From Acidobacteriota bacterium (GTDB taxonomy: Bacteria > Acidobacteriota > Terriglobia > UBA7540), in NCBI GenBank assembly GCA_021789565.1, contig JAJYJL010000216.1, positions 1 to 9,357 on the forward strand: DNA of 9,357 nucleotides, read 5' to 3'. A program made the position numbers and the translations under genes. Below are positions 1 to 6,681 of this stretch, piece after piece. The notes below the pieces were generated by a model. The model did not search any database. It worked only from the letters and a program-made list of their open reading frames with translations, and was not told the origin of the DNA. How positions within the stretch are numbered: the stretch's first letter is position 1; each line of letters begins with the position of its first letter.

Positions 1-1098
1 ATGTCTGTTTCAAAAAGTCTTGGCCGCCGCTACCCTGAACCGTCCCATCCCTACCGAAACGAATACGAGCGCGACCGCGATCGGATTATTCACTCCCGCG
101 CCTTCCGGCGGCTCGAAAACAAGACGCAGGTTTTCACGCGGCGCTATTCCGACCATTTTCGCAACCGCCTGACCCATACACTGGAAGTGGCCCAGATCAG
201 CCGCACGGTGGCCAAGGCCCTTCGTCTGAACCCGGACCTGGTGGAATCCCTGGCACTGGTTCACGACGTGGGCCATCCTCCCTTTGGCCATGCGGGTGAA
301 ACGGAGCTGGACCGGCTGATGGAGCAGCAGGGAGAGCGGTTCGATCACAATCTCCACGCCCTGCGGATCGTCGAACAGTTTGAGCAGAAATACGTTGACT
401 TTCCCGGCTTGAATTTGACCTTCGAAGTCCGTGAGGGCATCGTCAAGCATTCGCGCGATTATGATTCCGAGCGATACCCGGAATTGGAAGAATACCGTCT
501 GGACGAGCGGCCGCCGATCGAGGCCCAGTTGATTGATGTGGCTGACGAGGTCGCTTACAACTGTGCTGACCTGGACGATGGTTATGAGGCGAAGCTGCTG
601 ACGCTGGCACAGATTCGAGAGGGCGTTCCGCTATTCGACCGCCTGCTTCGCCCGATTGAGCGGATGCATCCGCAAGCCATGGAAAAACTGAAATTCAATG
701 AGGCCCTCAAGCGGCTTATGGATTCACTGGTGACCGACCTGATTGAAGCGACGCGGGAGCGCTTAAAGCGAATGAAGCTGAAGACTGTCAGTCAAGTTCG
801 GACGGCGCCGGGGCGCGTGGTGGGGCCCGGTTCGCGGATATCACGAGAGGGCCAGGCGCTGAAGGCTTTTCTTCGGGACAATCTTTATACCCATCGGGAA
901 ATCCGCGCCGAGCGAAAAAGGATCGTGCGATGCGTGGCGCAGATGTTCGAATTTTATATGAAGCATCCCCGCAGTCTGCCTCCCTTTTATATTGCCAAGA
1001 CGAGAGAAGAACCCACGTATCGCGTGGTTTGCGATTACATCGCGGGAATGACGGACAACTATCTGGCTGAACAACACCGAAAATACGTGGAGCGTTAG
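1..1098 (+). CDS. dgt: dGTPase-like HD-domain deoxynucleotide triphosphohydrolase
   Basis: This is a 365-residue deoxyguanosinetriphosphate triphosphohydrolase-like protein. The family removes tripolyphosphate from dNTPs to give the deoxynucleoside and so adjusts dNTP pools in the cytoplasm. An HD metal site is visible: H59 (in RLTHTLEV), the H88-D89 pair followed by GHPPFGH (H92, H97), and the distal aspartate in the ADEVAY stretch near D182. The N-terminal block GRRYPEP..HPYR with DRDRIIHSRAFRRL (about 8-38) and the later AQLIDVADEVAYNCADLDDG (about 175-194) are typical of the short bacterial dGTPase-like type, which lacks the E. coli Dgt insertions. The ATG is the first base of the window, so no ribosome binding site can be seen. 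Relatives usually have roughly 10-20 more residues before the GRRYPEP block, so translation may begin upstream. The stop is TAG at 1096-1098. Substrate preference cannot be read from the sequence; some relatives act on several dNTPs. Confidence 0.92.
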   Translation: MSVSKSLGRRYPEPSHPYRNEYERDRDRIIHSRAFRRLENKTQVFTRRYSDHFRNRLTHTLEVAQISRTVAKALRLNPDLVESLALVHDVGHPPFGHAGETELDRLMEQQGERFDHNLHALRIVEQFEQKYVDFPGLNLTFEVREGIVKHSRDYDSERYPELEEYRLDERPPIEAQLIDVADEVAYNCADLDDGYEAKLLTLAQIREGVPLFDRLLRPIERMHPQAMEKLKFNEALKRLMDSLVTDLIEATRERLKRMKLKTVSQVRTAPGRVVGPGSRISREGQALKAFLRDNLYTHREIRAERKRIVRCVAQMFEFYMKHPRSLPPFYIAKTREEPTYRVVCDYIAGMTDNYLAEQHRKYVER

Positions 1099-1207
1099 CC
1101 AGGGCTGATGGACGCGAACGGGGGATCAACCTGGGCTCCCCGAATAGGCAGCAAGGCGGCCGCACTTCGGCCAATTCACCTGTCGTATCCTAACCTCAAA
1201 TAGCTGC
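1099..1207. other. Spacer after dgt, no gene seen
   Basis: I see no coding signal in this stretch. A small GC hairpin (GGCCG at 1158-1162, loop CACTT, CGGCC at 1168-1172) lies 60 bases past the dgt stop. It has no T-run after it, so it is at best a weak or factor-dependent 3' structure for dgt. Confidence 0.4.
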
Positions 1208-1411
1208 TCACATTTGTTCTTCCGGCATCACATGCAAGTGCAGTATCTGGTCCAGCACTTCCTTCGCAGCGCCCATTTCCGCAGCAACCACCTGCGAAGC
1301 TCCCGCGCTTTCCAGCGCGCCGATGTGAACATTTCCAAAACAAGACAGCACAACAAGGCGCGTCTCACTGGTGGGAGTGATATTTCCTGGGGAAGCGGAC
1401 GACTTCCAGGG
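1208..1411 (-). pseudogene. Remnant resembling the C-terminal end of a TrkA-N/RCK domain
   Basis: On the minus strand a 67-codon open stretch runs from just after a TAA (1412-1414) to a TGA (1208-1210). Its translation has a protein-like composition. It contains RLVVLSCFGNVHIGAL, then ESAGASQVVAAEMGAAKEV, and ends LHVMPEEQM. The order beta-strand, helix, 'L..AGA..VV..E', helix and short tail is what I know from the end of TrkA-N (RCK) NAD-binding domains in Kef-type/CPA2 cation-proton antiporters and K+ uptake regulators. Codons show a coding-like pattern (for example gct gcg gaa atg ggc gct gcg aag gaa). There is no upstream start with a ribosome binding site; the only early in-frame candidate is an internal GTG. 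The Rossmann glycine motif and any transporter part are missing, and the M23 gene begins within 75 bases. I infer a decayed, 5'-truncated gene. A weaker alternative is the C-terminal end of a bacterial microcompartment (BMC) shell domain, which has a similar 'GDV..A...AGA' to 'HVIP' layout but about eight fewer residues. Confidence 0.4.
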
Positions 1412-1432
1412 TTATGTCTCCTTTTGGGAGGA

Positions 1433-1441
1433 TGATATAGT
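1433..1441 (+). promoter_or_regulatory. Extended -10 promoter for the M23 gene
   Basis: The sequence TGATATAGT contains a TG at 1433-1434, one base, then TATAGT at 1436-1441, which matches five of six bases of the sigma-70 -10 box. No good -35 is found 16-18 bases upstream, as is usual for extended -10 promoters. The expected transcript start is near 1448, giving a leader of about 35 bases that includes the ribosome binding site. It overlaps nothing but the edge of the decayed minus-strand fragment. Confidence 0.42.
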
Positions 1442-1470
1442 TTCTACAGTGGCAGGATACGGCGGCATCG

Positions 1471-1479
1471 GGAGGAAAG
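1471..1479 (+). promoter_or_regulatory. Ribosome binding site that fixes the TTG start of the M23 gene
   Basis: A strong Shine-Dalgarno run, GGAGGAAAG, ends three bases before the TTG at 1483. The GGAGG core is 7 bases from the start codon. No ATG lies at a suitable distance, so the TTG is the best-supported start. Confidence 0.65.
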
Positions 1480-1482
1480 AAA

Positions 1483-2886
1483 TTGAGGAAGTCATATCAT
1501 AAACCGCGCGAAAGCTCAGGCTACGGCTGGATTTTCCTTCTTCTCGTTTTCATAGGCGGGGTCGTGATTCTCGGTTGGAAAGCTTTCAACACTGAATCTC
1601 CCGCCATCAGACTCGCCGGCTCGGTTAAAGGGATCGGGAAGCAGACAGTGATGGAATTTACCGTCCAGGACAAAGAGTATGCACTGAAAAACGTCAGCGT
1701 GGTTCTGCAGCAGGGGAGCCGGAACTTTTCAGTCCCTCTGGTGAGTGAAATTCACAACGCCCCGGCCCCTCCCTGGTGGAAGATCTGGGCAAAGCGGCCA
1801 GCCTCGAGCGGCAATTTCAAAGCGCGAATTGGCCAACAGAGTATTCCGGACCTGAAAGAAGGCCAGGCAGTGTTGGACATTGTGGCCACCAACAACTCCT
1901 GGGGACGGTTCTTCCGTGGCGGCAGGAGCGAACTCAAGCTTGACTTGCCGGTGCGATTTCACCCGCCACAGATTGCAGTGCTTACTCCGCAGGTCTACGT
2001 GAACCAGGGAGGCTGCGACCTTGTGCTGTTCAAAGTCTCTCCGGGAGCAACCGAATCTGGAATCCAAGTGGGGCCGTATTTTTTCCGGAGCTGGCCAATC
2101 AAAAAGTCTCTTCCCGATACGCGGATGTGCCTGTTTGCCTATCCTTACAACGTCGCTCCCAAAACGCCTGCTCAGGTGATCGCGCGAGATGAAGTGGGTA
2201 ATGAAGCAACAGCCGGCTTCAACTACAAGGTTTTTCCGCAGAAGTTCCGCGACGGCAAGATCAACCTGTCCGACAGCTTCATGCAACGCGTTGTGCCCGC
2301 TATTATGAGCCATGACCCCGACCTGAAAGATCAGGGCAGTCTTCTGAAAAATTATGTAATGATCAACCAGCATCTTCGCATGATTCAATCACAGTTGCTG
2401 GTTGCCTACGCGCAGAAAACAGCGCCCCATTTCCTGTGGACTCAGGCCTTCCTGCGCTTCCCTCATTCCAAGGTGGAAGCCCGCTTTGCCGACGACAGGA
2501 CGTATCTCTACAAAAGCCAGGTTGTGGACCACGAGACGCACCTCGGCTACGACCTGGCCTCAACCGCGCATTCGCCGGTTCCCGCCGCCAATGACGGTGT
2601 TGTGGTCTTTGCCCAATATTTCGGCATCTACGGCAACGCCGTTCTCATCGACCACGGCTGCGGTCTGCAGACCCTTTACGGGCACCTGAGTTCGTTTGCC
2701 GTGAAAGCTGGGGACCACGTGACACGCGGACAGACGATCGGAATCAGTGGCGAAACCGGCCTCGCCGGTGGCGACCACCTCCATTTTTCCGTTCTGCTGG
2801 ACGGGGTCTTTGTGGACCCACTTGAGTGGTGGGACCCGCATTGGATCAAAGACCGGATCATTGCGAAGCTTGAACCTTATCGCTGA
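1483..2886 (+). CDS. Membrane-anchored M23 (LytM-type) peptidoglycan endopeptidase
   Basis: This 467-residue protein has a basic N-terminus, one transmembrane segment (about residues 14-33, WIFLLLVFIGGVVIL) and a large extracytoplasmic region ending in an M23/LytM metallopeptidase domain (about 345-455). The zinc-site residues are visible: HLGYD gives H353 and D357, and HLH gives H432 and H434. H401 in LYGHLS is the other conserved catalytic-region histidine. All residues needed for activity appear present, so it is likely a functional zinc endopeptidase that cuts peptidoglycan cross-links, rather than a degenerate EnvC/NlpD-like activator. Residues about 40-340 contain no domain I can name; the part around 40-250 looks beta-rich and may be Ig-like. 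The C-terminal layout (GDHLHFSVLLDGVFVDP, EWWD, HWI) recalls M23 proteins I associate with Acidobacteriota and Geobacter-like bacteria. It starts at TTG with a strong ribosome binding site. It is co-directional with dgt but separated by 384 bases and probably has its own promoter. Confidence 0.92.
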   Translation: MRKSYHKPRESSGYGWIFLLLVFIGGVVILGWKAFNTESPAIRLAGSVKGIGKQTVMEFTVQDKEYALKNVSVVLQQGSRNFSVPLVSEIHNAPAPPWWKIWAKRPASSGNFKARIGQQSIPDLKEGQAVLDIVATNNSWGRFFRGGRSELKLDLPVRFHPPQIAVLTPQVYVNQGGCDLVLFKVSPGATESGIQVGPYFFRSWPIKKSLPDTRMCLFAYPYNVAPKTPAQVIARDEVGNEATAGFNYKVFPQKFRDGKINLSDSFMQRVVPAIMSHDPDLKDQGSLLKNYVMINQHLRMIQSQLLVAYAQKTAPHFLWTQAFLRFPHSKVEARFADDRTYLYKSQVVDHETHLGYDLASTAHSPVPAANDGVVVFAQYFGIYGNAVLIDHGCGLQTLYGHLSSFAVKAGDHVTRGQTIGISGETGLAGGDHLHFSVLLDGVFVDPLEWWDPHWIKDRIIAKLEPYR

Positions 2887-2922
2887 GCGAAGGTGGGAGG
2901 GCAGGCACAGGCTCGCGGAGTC

Positions 2923-2944
2923 TTCGACCTGTCGAATATTTATT
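2923..2944. terminator. Possible weak hairpin between convergent genes
   Basis: TTCGA (2923-2927), loop CCTG, then TCGAA (2932-2936) forms a perfect 5 bp stem followed on the plus strand by TATTTATT. It sits in the 53-base gap between the convergent M23 and nucleoside hydrolase genes and could help end M23 transcription. The stem is short and AT-containing and the T-run is broken, so support is weak. It overlaps the first bases of the minus-strand stop codon region. Confidence 0.25.
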
Positions 2945-3869
2945 GTTTGGTCTCCGGCGCGACGCGCCCCAGATAAAAGTCGAAGAAATTTTTCGGATCA
3001 GTCTGCAAGGCGACCGTGGCATTTGGAGGCTTATTGTCGACAACGTGCGTGAACCCGTTCGCGTCGACTTCGACATTCAAAGGCTTGGTCTGGCAGAGGC
3101 TTGGGTCGATGACCATGGCCACGGCCATGGGATCGAACAGCGTGGGAGTTCGCTGGTTCCACAGGTTGTAAAGAATTGCCAGCGCATCCGTAACAGGGGT
3201 GAGATGGGTAAAAACGCGGTTACGATCAGTCGCGTGGAGATGCAGCATGGCTGTCACATCCAGCGGAACCATCACGATGTGAACACCTGAGCTGAACACC
3301 TTCTGCGCCGCCGCGGGATCGGCCGCGATGTTGTATTCCGCAACTGGGGTTGGGTCGTCGCCGTACCCGTGGTGAATTGAACCACCCATCATCACAATCC
3401 GGCTTATTTTTTTGGCAATAGGCGGGTCTTTCTGCAACAACGCAGCGATGTTGGTGAGTGGCCCGATGGCCACGATGGTAATCATTCCCGGCAGGCGGCG
3501 GAGCGTGGCATCCAGAAAGTTGACGGCGCTTCCGGGCCGCAATTGCGGGCTCCTGAAATTCTCGGCCCAGCGCGTCTGCTCAATCGGCAGAGGTCTCCCG
3601 GGCTCGCCCGCCACAACGGGCACGCGGCGCAGTCCAGCCTCCCACAGCAGCTTGGCGGCCAGCCGCGCCCGCGCATGAGTATCTCCGCTGACCGTTGTGA
3701 CGCCCAGCAGCTCCAGTTCAGGACTTCGCGCGATCAGGGCCAGCGCAAACGCATCGTCAATGTCGGTGCCGATATCCGTGTCCAGCAGGATGGGAACCTT
3801 TTTTGGGGGGACAGCGTGCAGAATGAACGGCCACACGGAAAGAAACAGCAAACCGATGGCTTTCTTCAT
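2940..3869 (-). CDS. Exported nucleoside hydrolase (IUNH family)
   Basis: This 309-residue inosine/uridine-preferring-type nucleoside hydrolase would split ribonucleosides into base and ribose for salvage. Residues 1-19 form a Sec signal peptide (MKK, hydrophobic GLLFLSVWPFIL, then LHA as a likely cleavage site) with no lipobox, so the enzyme should act in the periplasm or outside. The calcium/ribose motif near the N-terminus is DTDIGTDIDDA (30-40), a longer variant of the classic DTDPGxDDA. Further family blocks are VVAGEPGRPLP (85-95), IGPLTNIAALL (135-145), VMMGGS (159-164), AEYNIAADPAAAQKV (177-191) and VPLDVT (201-206). Near the C-terminus LFDPMAVAMVIDP (244-256) has Phe where many members have the catalytic His of the 'HDP' motif, so substrate preference may differ. 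ATG start, with AGGAGG about 10 bases upstream; TAA stop. It converges with the M23 gene and follows the EF-G-like gene by 108 bases, but function does not link them. Confidence 0.93.
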   Translation of the reverse strand: MKKAIGLLFLSVWPFILHAVPPKKVPILLDTDIGTDIDDAFALALIARSPELELLGVTTVSGDTHARARLAAKLLWEAGLRRVPVVAGEPGRPLPIEQTRWAENFRSPQLRPGSAVNFLDATLRRLPGMITIVAIGPLTNIAALLQKDPPIAKKISRIVMMGGSIHHGYGDDPTPVAEYNIAADPAAAQKVFSSGVHIVMVPLDVTAMLHLHATDRNRVFTHLTPVTDALAILYNLWNQRTPTLFDPMAVAMVIDPSLCQTKPLNVEVDANGFTHVVDNKPPNATVALQTDPKNFFDFYLGRVAPETKQ

Positions 3870-3977
3870 AATCTCTGCGCCTCCTGGCTTTCCCGGTTAC
3901 CGCCGAATCGTTACTGCAACAGCGTCGAACTGGAAGACTGAAAATTCGTTCCCCTTCACGATAGGTAAAGCTCTGTT

Positions 3978-6077
3978 TTACTCTTCTTCTTCCTTGCCGT
4001 GGCCCGCGGCCCGGGCCGCAGCGACAATCTTGTCGGAAATCTGCTGCGGCACGACGTCGTAGTGGGAGAAATCCATGGAATAGGTGCCGCGTCCCTGGGT
4101 CATGGAAGTCAGGTCTGAGGCGTAGGTCAGCATTTCTGCGAGAGGGACCTGGGCCTTGATGATGGTAGACTGCCCTTTGGGTTCCATTCCCTGAATGCGT
4201 CCACGGCGGCTAGTCAGGTTGCCCATGATGTCGCCGGAATAGTTTTCAGGAACCGTAATCTCCACGTCCATGATCGGCTCCAGCAGGCAGGGTTTCGCCT
4301 GCTCCATGCACTTCTTGAAGGCCATGGATCCGGCGATCTTAAAGGCAAGCTCGGAAGAATCCACGTCGTGGTAGGACCCGTCATAGAGAATGACGCGGAA
4401 GTCCACCACCGGGCAACCGGCCAGAAAACCTCGCGCCGCCGACTCCAGGATTCCCTTTTCGACCGCAGGAATATAATTCCTGGGAATCGCGCCGCCGAAG
4501 ATTTCATTGACGAAGTCGAACCCTTCTCCGCGCGCCAGCGGTTCCATCTTGATCTTGCAGTCGCCGTACTGCCCGTGTCCGCCGGTCTGCTTCTTGTATT
4601 TGCCCTGGGCGTCGGCCTTGCCGCGGATTGTTTCGCGGTAAGGGATCTTGGGCGCCTTCAGCGTAACCTCAACGTTGTACCGCCTTTTGAGCTTTGAGAC
4701 GGCGACTTCCACGTGCTGCTGTCCGGAGCCGGAAAGCAGAAATTCCTTGGTCTGCTCGTCGCGCGAAAAACGCAGGAGCAAGTCTTCCTCCAGCATTCGA
4801 TGAATGGCCGTGGAGAGCTTGTCTTCATCGCCCCGGGATTTGGGCTCAATAGCGAATGAGATGGCCGGCTCCGCCAGTTTCACCGGCGGGTAGATGATCG
4901 GCGCGTTCTTGTCGCCCAGCGTATCGCCGGTCAAAGTTTCTTTGAGTTTGGCCACCACGCCGATGTCTCCCGCGCGAAGTTCGGCGACGGGGTTCTGAGC
5001 CTTGCCCTGGGGCACGGCAATGTGGGCCAGCCGTTCCGCGACTTCGCGATTGAAGTTCTGGAGCGTCGCCTCGCTTTTCACCACTCCCGACATCACCTTG
5101 AACAGGCTCAGCCGCCCGGCAAAGGGGTCGGCAAAAGTCTTAAAAACGAAGACGGAGGCCGGTTCATCGTTTGCGATCTTTCGCGAAACCGGCTGGCCTC
5201 CTCCCGCGTCGAGACCTTCGACCGTCCCTTTTGCCGTAGGCGCCGGCATATAGTCGGCGATAAACTCCAGCAAACTCTGGGTCCCTAAATTATGGAGTGC
5301 CGAGGTGATGACTACGGGCGTCAGCCGGTTTTCCGCCACAGCCTGCCGAAGACCCGGAACCAGGTCTTCAATCGGAATTGTGCCTTTGTCGAAGAACTCT
5401 TCCAACAGCTCGTCGTTCCCCTCGGCGACCATTTCAACCAGGGCTTCGTGGGCCGCCGTGGCAGCCTCCTGCATTTCTGCGGGAATCTCGCTGTCTTTGG
5501 CCTTGCCGGAGCCGTTACTCTCATAGAGGGCGGCTCGCATCCTGACTAGGTCGATCACGCCGCGAAAATCCTTTTCTTCGCCGATGGGGAGTTGAACAGG
5601 AATCACGGACCGCCCAAAGGCGTTAGTGAGCGCATCCAGGGTACGCTTGAAGCTTGCACGCTCCCGGTCCATCTGGTTCACCACTAGGGCGCGGGGGAGG
5701 TTATACTTCTGGCAGAAGCCCCAGGTCTTTTCCGTCTGGACCTCCACGCCGCTCACCGCATGGATTACAATCAACGCCGCATCCACAGCTTTTAAGGCGG
5801 CCTCGGCTTCATACAGAAAAATATTGAAGCCGGGCGTGTCGATCAAATTGATTTTGGTATCGTTCCATTCAGCGTTGGCGAGAGCGGCGCTGATGGAGAA
5901 TCCGTGTTCAATTTCTTCCTCTTCGAAATCGGTCACCGAAGTGCCATCGTCCACTTTGCCCAGCCGCGTGGTGATTCCCGCTGTGTATAGCATTGCGGAA
6001 GCAAGCTGCGTCTTCCCGGTGTCGGCATGGCCCAGCAGCGCAACATTGCGGATTTTCTCACCGTCGTAGATTTTCAC
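3978..6077 (-). CDS. EF-G-like translational GTPase paralogue with altered GTPase motifs
   Basis: This 699-residue protein has the full five-domain EF-G layout: GTPase domain (about 1-280), domain II (305-400), III (403-478), IV (479-600) and V (601-680), then a short acidic tail (KEEEE). G1 is GHADTGKT (16-23), G3 is DTPG (80-83), G4 is NQMD (134-137) and G5 is TSAL (258-261). Domain IV keeps QTGGHGQYGD (497-506), DGSYHDVDSSE (566-576) and domain V keeps LTSRRGRIQGME (621-631). It departs from canonical EF-G in several places. The switch II histidine after DTPG is Phe84. G4 has Gln instead of Lys. The switch I Thr of 'GITIT' is Ser (GFSIS, 59-63). GMGELHLE is changed to GSGQQHVE. This fits the EF-G-like (FusA2/EF-G2-type) subgroup rather than the housekeeping translocase. 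It is not beside rpsL, rpsG or tuf as main fusA genes usually are. A role in ribosome recycling or a specialised translation state is possible but unproven. GTG start with GAGGAG 6 bases upstream; TAA stop. Confidence 0.9.
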   Translation of the reverse strand: MKIYDGEKIRNVALLGHADTGKTQLASAMLYTAGITTRLGKVDDGTSVTDFEEEEIEHGFSISAALANAEWNDTKINLIDTPGFNIFLYEAEAALKAVDAALIVIHAVSGVEVQTEKTWGFCQKYNLPRALVVNQMDRERASFKRTLDALTNAFGRSVIPVQLPIGEEKDFRGVIDLVRMRAALYESNGSGKAKDSEIPAEMQEAATAAHEALVEMVAEGNDELLEEFFDKGTIPIEDLVPGLRQAVAENRLTPVVITSALHNLGTQSLLEFIADYMPAPTAKGTVEGLDAGGGQPVSRKIANDEPASVFVFKTFADPFAGRLSLFKVMSGVVKSEATLQNFNREVAERLAHIAVPQGKAQNPVAELRAGDIGVVAKLKETLTGDTLGDKNAPIIYPPVKLAEPAISFAIEPKSRGDEDKLSTAIHRMLEEDLLLRFSRDEQTKEFLLSGSGQQHVEVAVSKLKRRYNVEVTLKAPKIPYRETIRGKADAQGKYKKQTGGHGQYGDCKIKMEPLARGEGFDFVNEIFGGAIPRNYIPAVEKGILESAARGFLAGCPVVDFRVILYDGSYHDVDSSELAFKIAGSMAFKKCMEQAKPCLLEPIMDVEITVPENYSGDIMGNLTSRRGRIQGMEPKGQSTIIKAQVPLAEMLTYASDLTSMTQGRGTYSMDFSHYDVVPQQISDKIVAAARAAGHGKEEEE

Positions 6078-6083
6078 GAGAGA

Positions 6084-6089
6084 CTCCTC
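6084..6089 (-). promoter_or_regulatory. Ribosome binding site supporting the GTG start of the EF-G-like gene
   Basis: GAGGAG on the minus strand lies 6 bases before GTG (6075-6077). The next in-frame Met is residue 29, inside the GTPase domain after the P-loop, so GTG is the only sensible start. Confidence 0.65.
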
Positions 6090-6140
6090 AAGGTTTCAGG
6101 GATTACCTCACACTTTATTCAGGCATTGGAACAACGTCGC

Positions 6141-6170
6141 ATCCTAACACAGCTTTTCGGCAGGGTTCAA
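6141..6170 (-). promoter_or_regulatory. Candidate sigma-70 promoter for the EF-G-like gene
   Basis: Read on the minus strand, TTGAAC (6165-6170) is the -35 and TAGGAT (6141-6146) the -10, with an 18-base spacer. Each hexamer matches four of six consensus bases. A start near 6134 would give a leader of about 57 bases to the GTG. It lies in the 172-base gap after the small protein gene and suggests independent transcription of the GTPase gene. Confidence 0.4.
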
Positions 6171-6249
6171 CGCACATGGAGAGGAACCGGGTTTGCGAGA
6201 CCATCGGCCCGCCCGGTGTGAAAGAACTCCAATGGGTCTTCTCCTCTAA

Positions 6250-6564
6250 CTAATCAAGATCAAAATCGCGGGAAGGCCGTTCGATCGGCTCATTCTTGGA
6301 CCGCTTGAGGGCTTCCTGGAATTTCTTCTCAAGCAGATGGGCTTTGGATTTCTCGTCCTCAGCGCTCTGGCGAAACATGGCCTCACGCCGGGCTTTTTCT
6401 TGCTCAAGCAAGCGGGCGGACTGGTCAATGTCAGGGGCGTCTGTCTTTTTGGGGGGCTTCCCGTGCCAGATGACTTTGCCCAGGGAAGCGTCAATTTTCA
6501 GACGCGCTCCGCAGCACGGGCAATCCAATTCAATTTCGCCTTGCTCGTCTCGGGTTGAAACCAT
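6250..6564 (-). CDS. Small CPCCG-motif protein with a charged helical C-terminus, unknown function
   Basis: I do not recognise this 104-residue family. Residues 10-34 form a compact N-terminal piece with the cysteine cluster CPCCG (C15, C17, C18), followed by GARLKIDASLGKVIWHG. This looks like half of a zinc ribbon: there is no second cysteine pair, so a metal site would need a partner, His34 or dimerisation. Residues about 47-90 are rich in E, K, R, Q and A and should form a long charged helix, probably a coiled coil; the tail is polar and acidic. There is no signal peptide or membrane segment, so it should be cytoplasmic. Composition and codon use look like the neighbours. The ATG has no Shine-Dalgarno sequence but has a near-consensus promoter directly in front of it, predicting a leaderless mRNA. 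It follows rnr by 117 bases on the same strand. Its reality as a gene is well supported by the promoter and the structured translation. Confidence 0.78.
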   Translation of the reverse strand: MVSTRDEQGEIELDCPCCGARLKIDASLGKVIWHGKPPKKTDAPDIDQSARLLEQEKARREAMFRQSAEDEKSKAHLLEKKFQEALKRSKNEPIERPSRDFDLD

Positions 6565-6570
6565 GCGAGA

Positions 6571-6599
6571 ATGCTACGCCGGGCGCCGTCTGATGTCAA
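6571..6599 (-). promoter_or_regulatory. Near-consensus sigma-70 promoter placed for a leaderless transcript
   Basis: On the minus strand, TTGACA (6594-6599) is an exact consensus -35. It is followed by an optimal 17-base spacer (6577-6593) and TAGCAT (6571-6576), a four-of-six -10 with the key TA and AT positions kept. Only six bases (6565-6570) separate the -10 from the ATG of the small protein gene, so the expected +1 is the A of the ATG. No ribosome binding site is present in those six bases or further upstream. Confidence 0.6.
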
Positions 6600-6627
6600 A
6601 CGGGGAGGCTCTCTACGGCACGCACCG

Positions 6628-6641
6628 CCTGCCGGCGCAGG
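6628..6641 (-). terminator. GC hairpin downstream of rnr, no U-run
   Basis: CCTGC, loop GCCG, GCAGG forms a perfect 5 bp stem about 40 bases past the rnr stop on the minus strand. No T-run follows, so it is not a standard intrinsic terminator. It could protect the rnr 3' end or assist factor-dependent termination ahead of the small-protein promoter. Confidence 0.22.
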
Positions 6642-6681
6642 ACGGGAGACCCCTGAGGGTGGCGGATGCCAGTCTCGCAAA

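Noticed and set aside
10..450. A 146-codon minus-strand frame inside dgt
   Set aside because: It is antisense to the conserved HD-domain coding sequence and has no motif or initiation signal.
1214..1435. A 73-codon plus-strand frame in the dgt-M23 spacer
   Set aside because: Its translation is rich in His, Arg and Ser without domain character. The minus strand of the same stretch has the more protein-like sequence, so this is its shadow.
1729..2388. A 219-codon minus-strand frame inside the M23 gene
   Set aside because: It is antisense to a clear coding gene with a promoter and ribosome binding site, and its own translation shows no family pattern.
3870..3977. Possible promoter or terminator between the EF-G-like and nucleoside hydrolase genes
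   Set aside because: No -35/-10 pair with acceptable spacing and no stable hairpin with a T-run could be found; co-transcription from the EF-G-like gene cannot be excluded.
6078..6249. Possible terminator for the small gene: ACCGGG and CCCGGT inverted repeat in the spacer
   Set aside because: The loop is about 20 bases and no T-run follows, so it does not meet the form of an intrinsic terminator.
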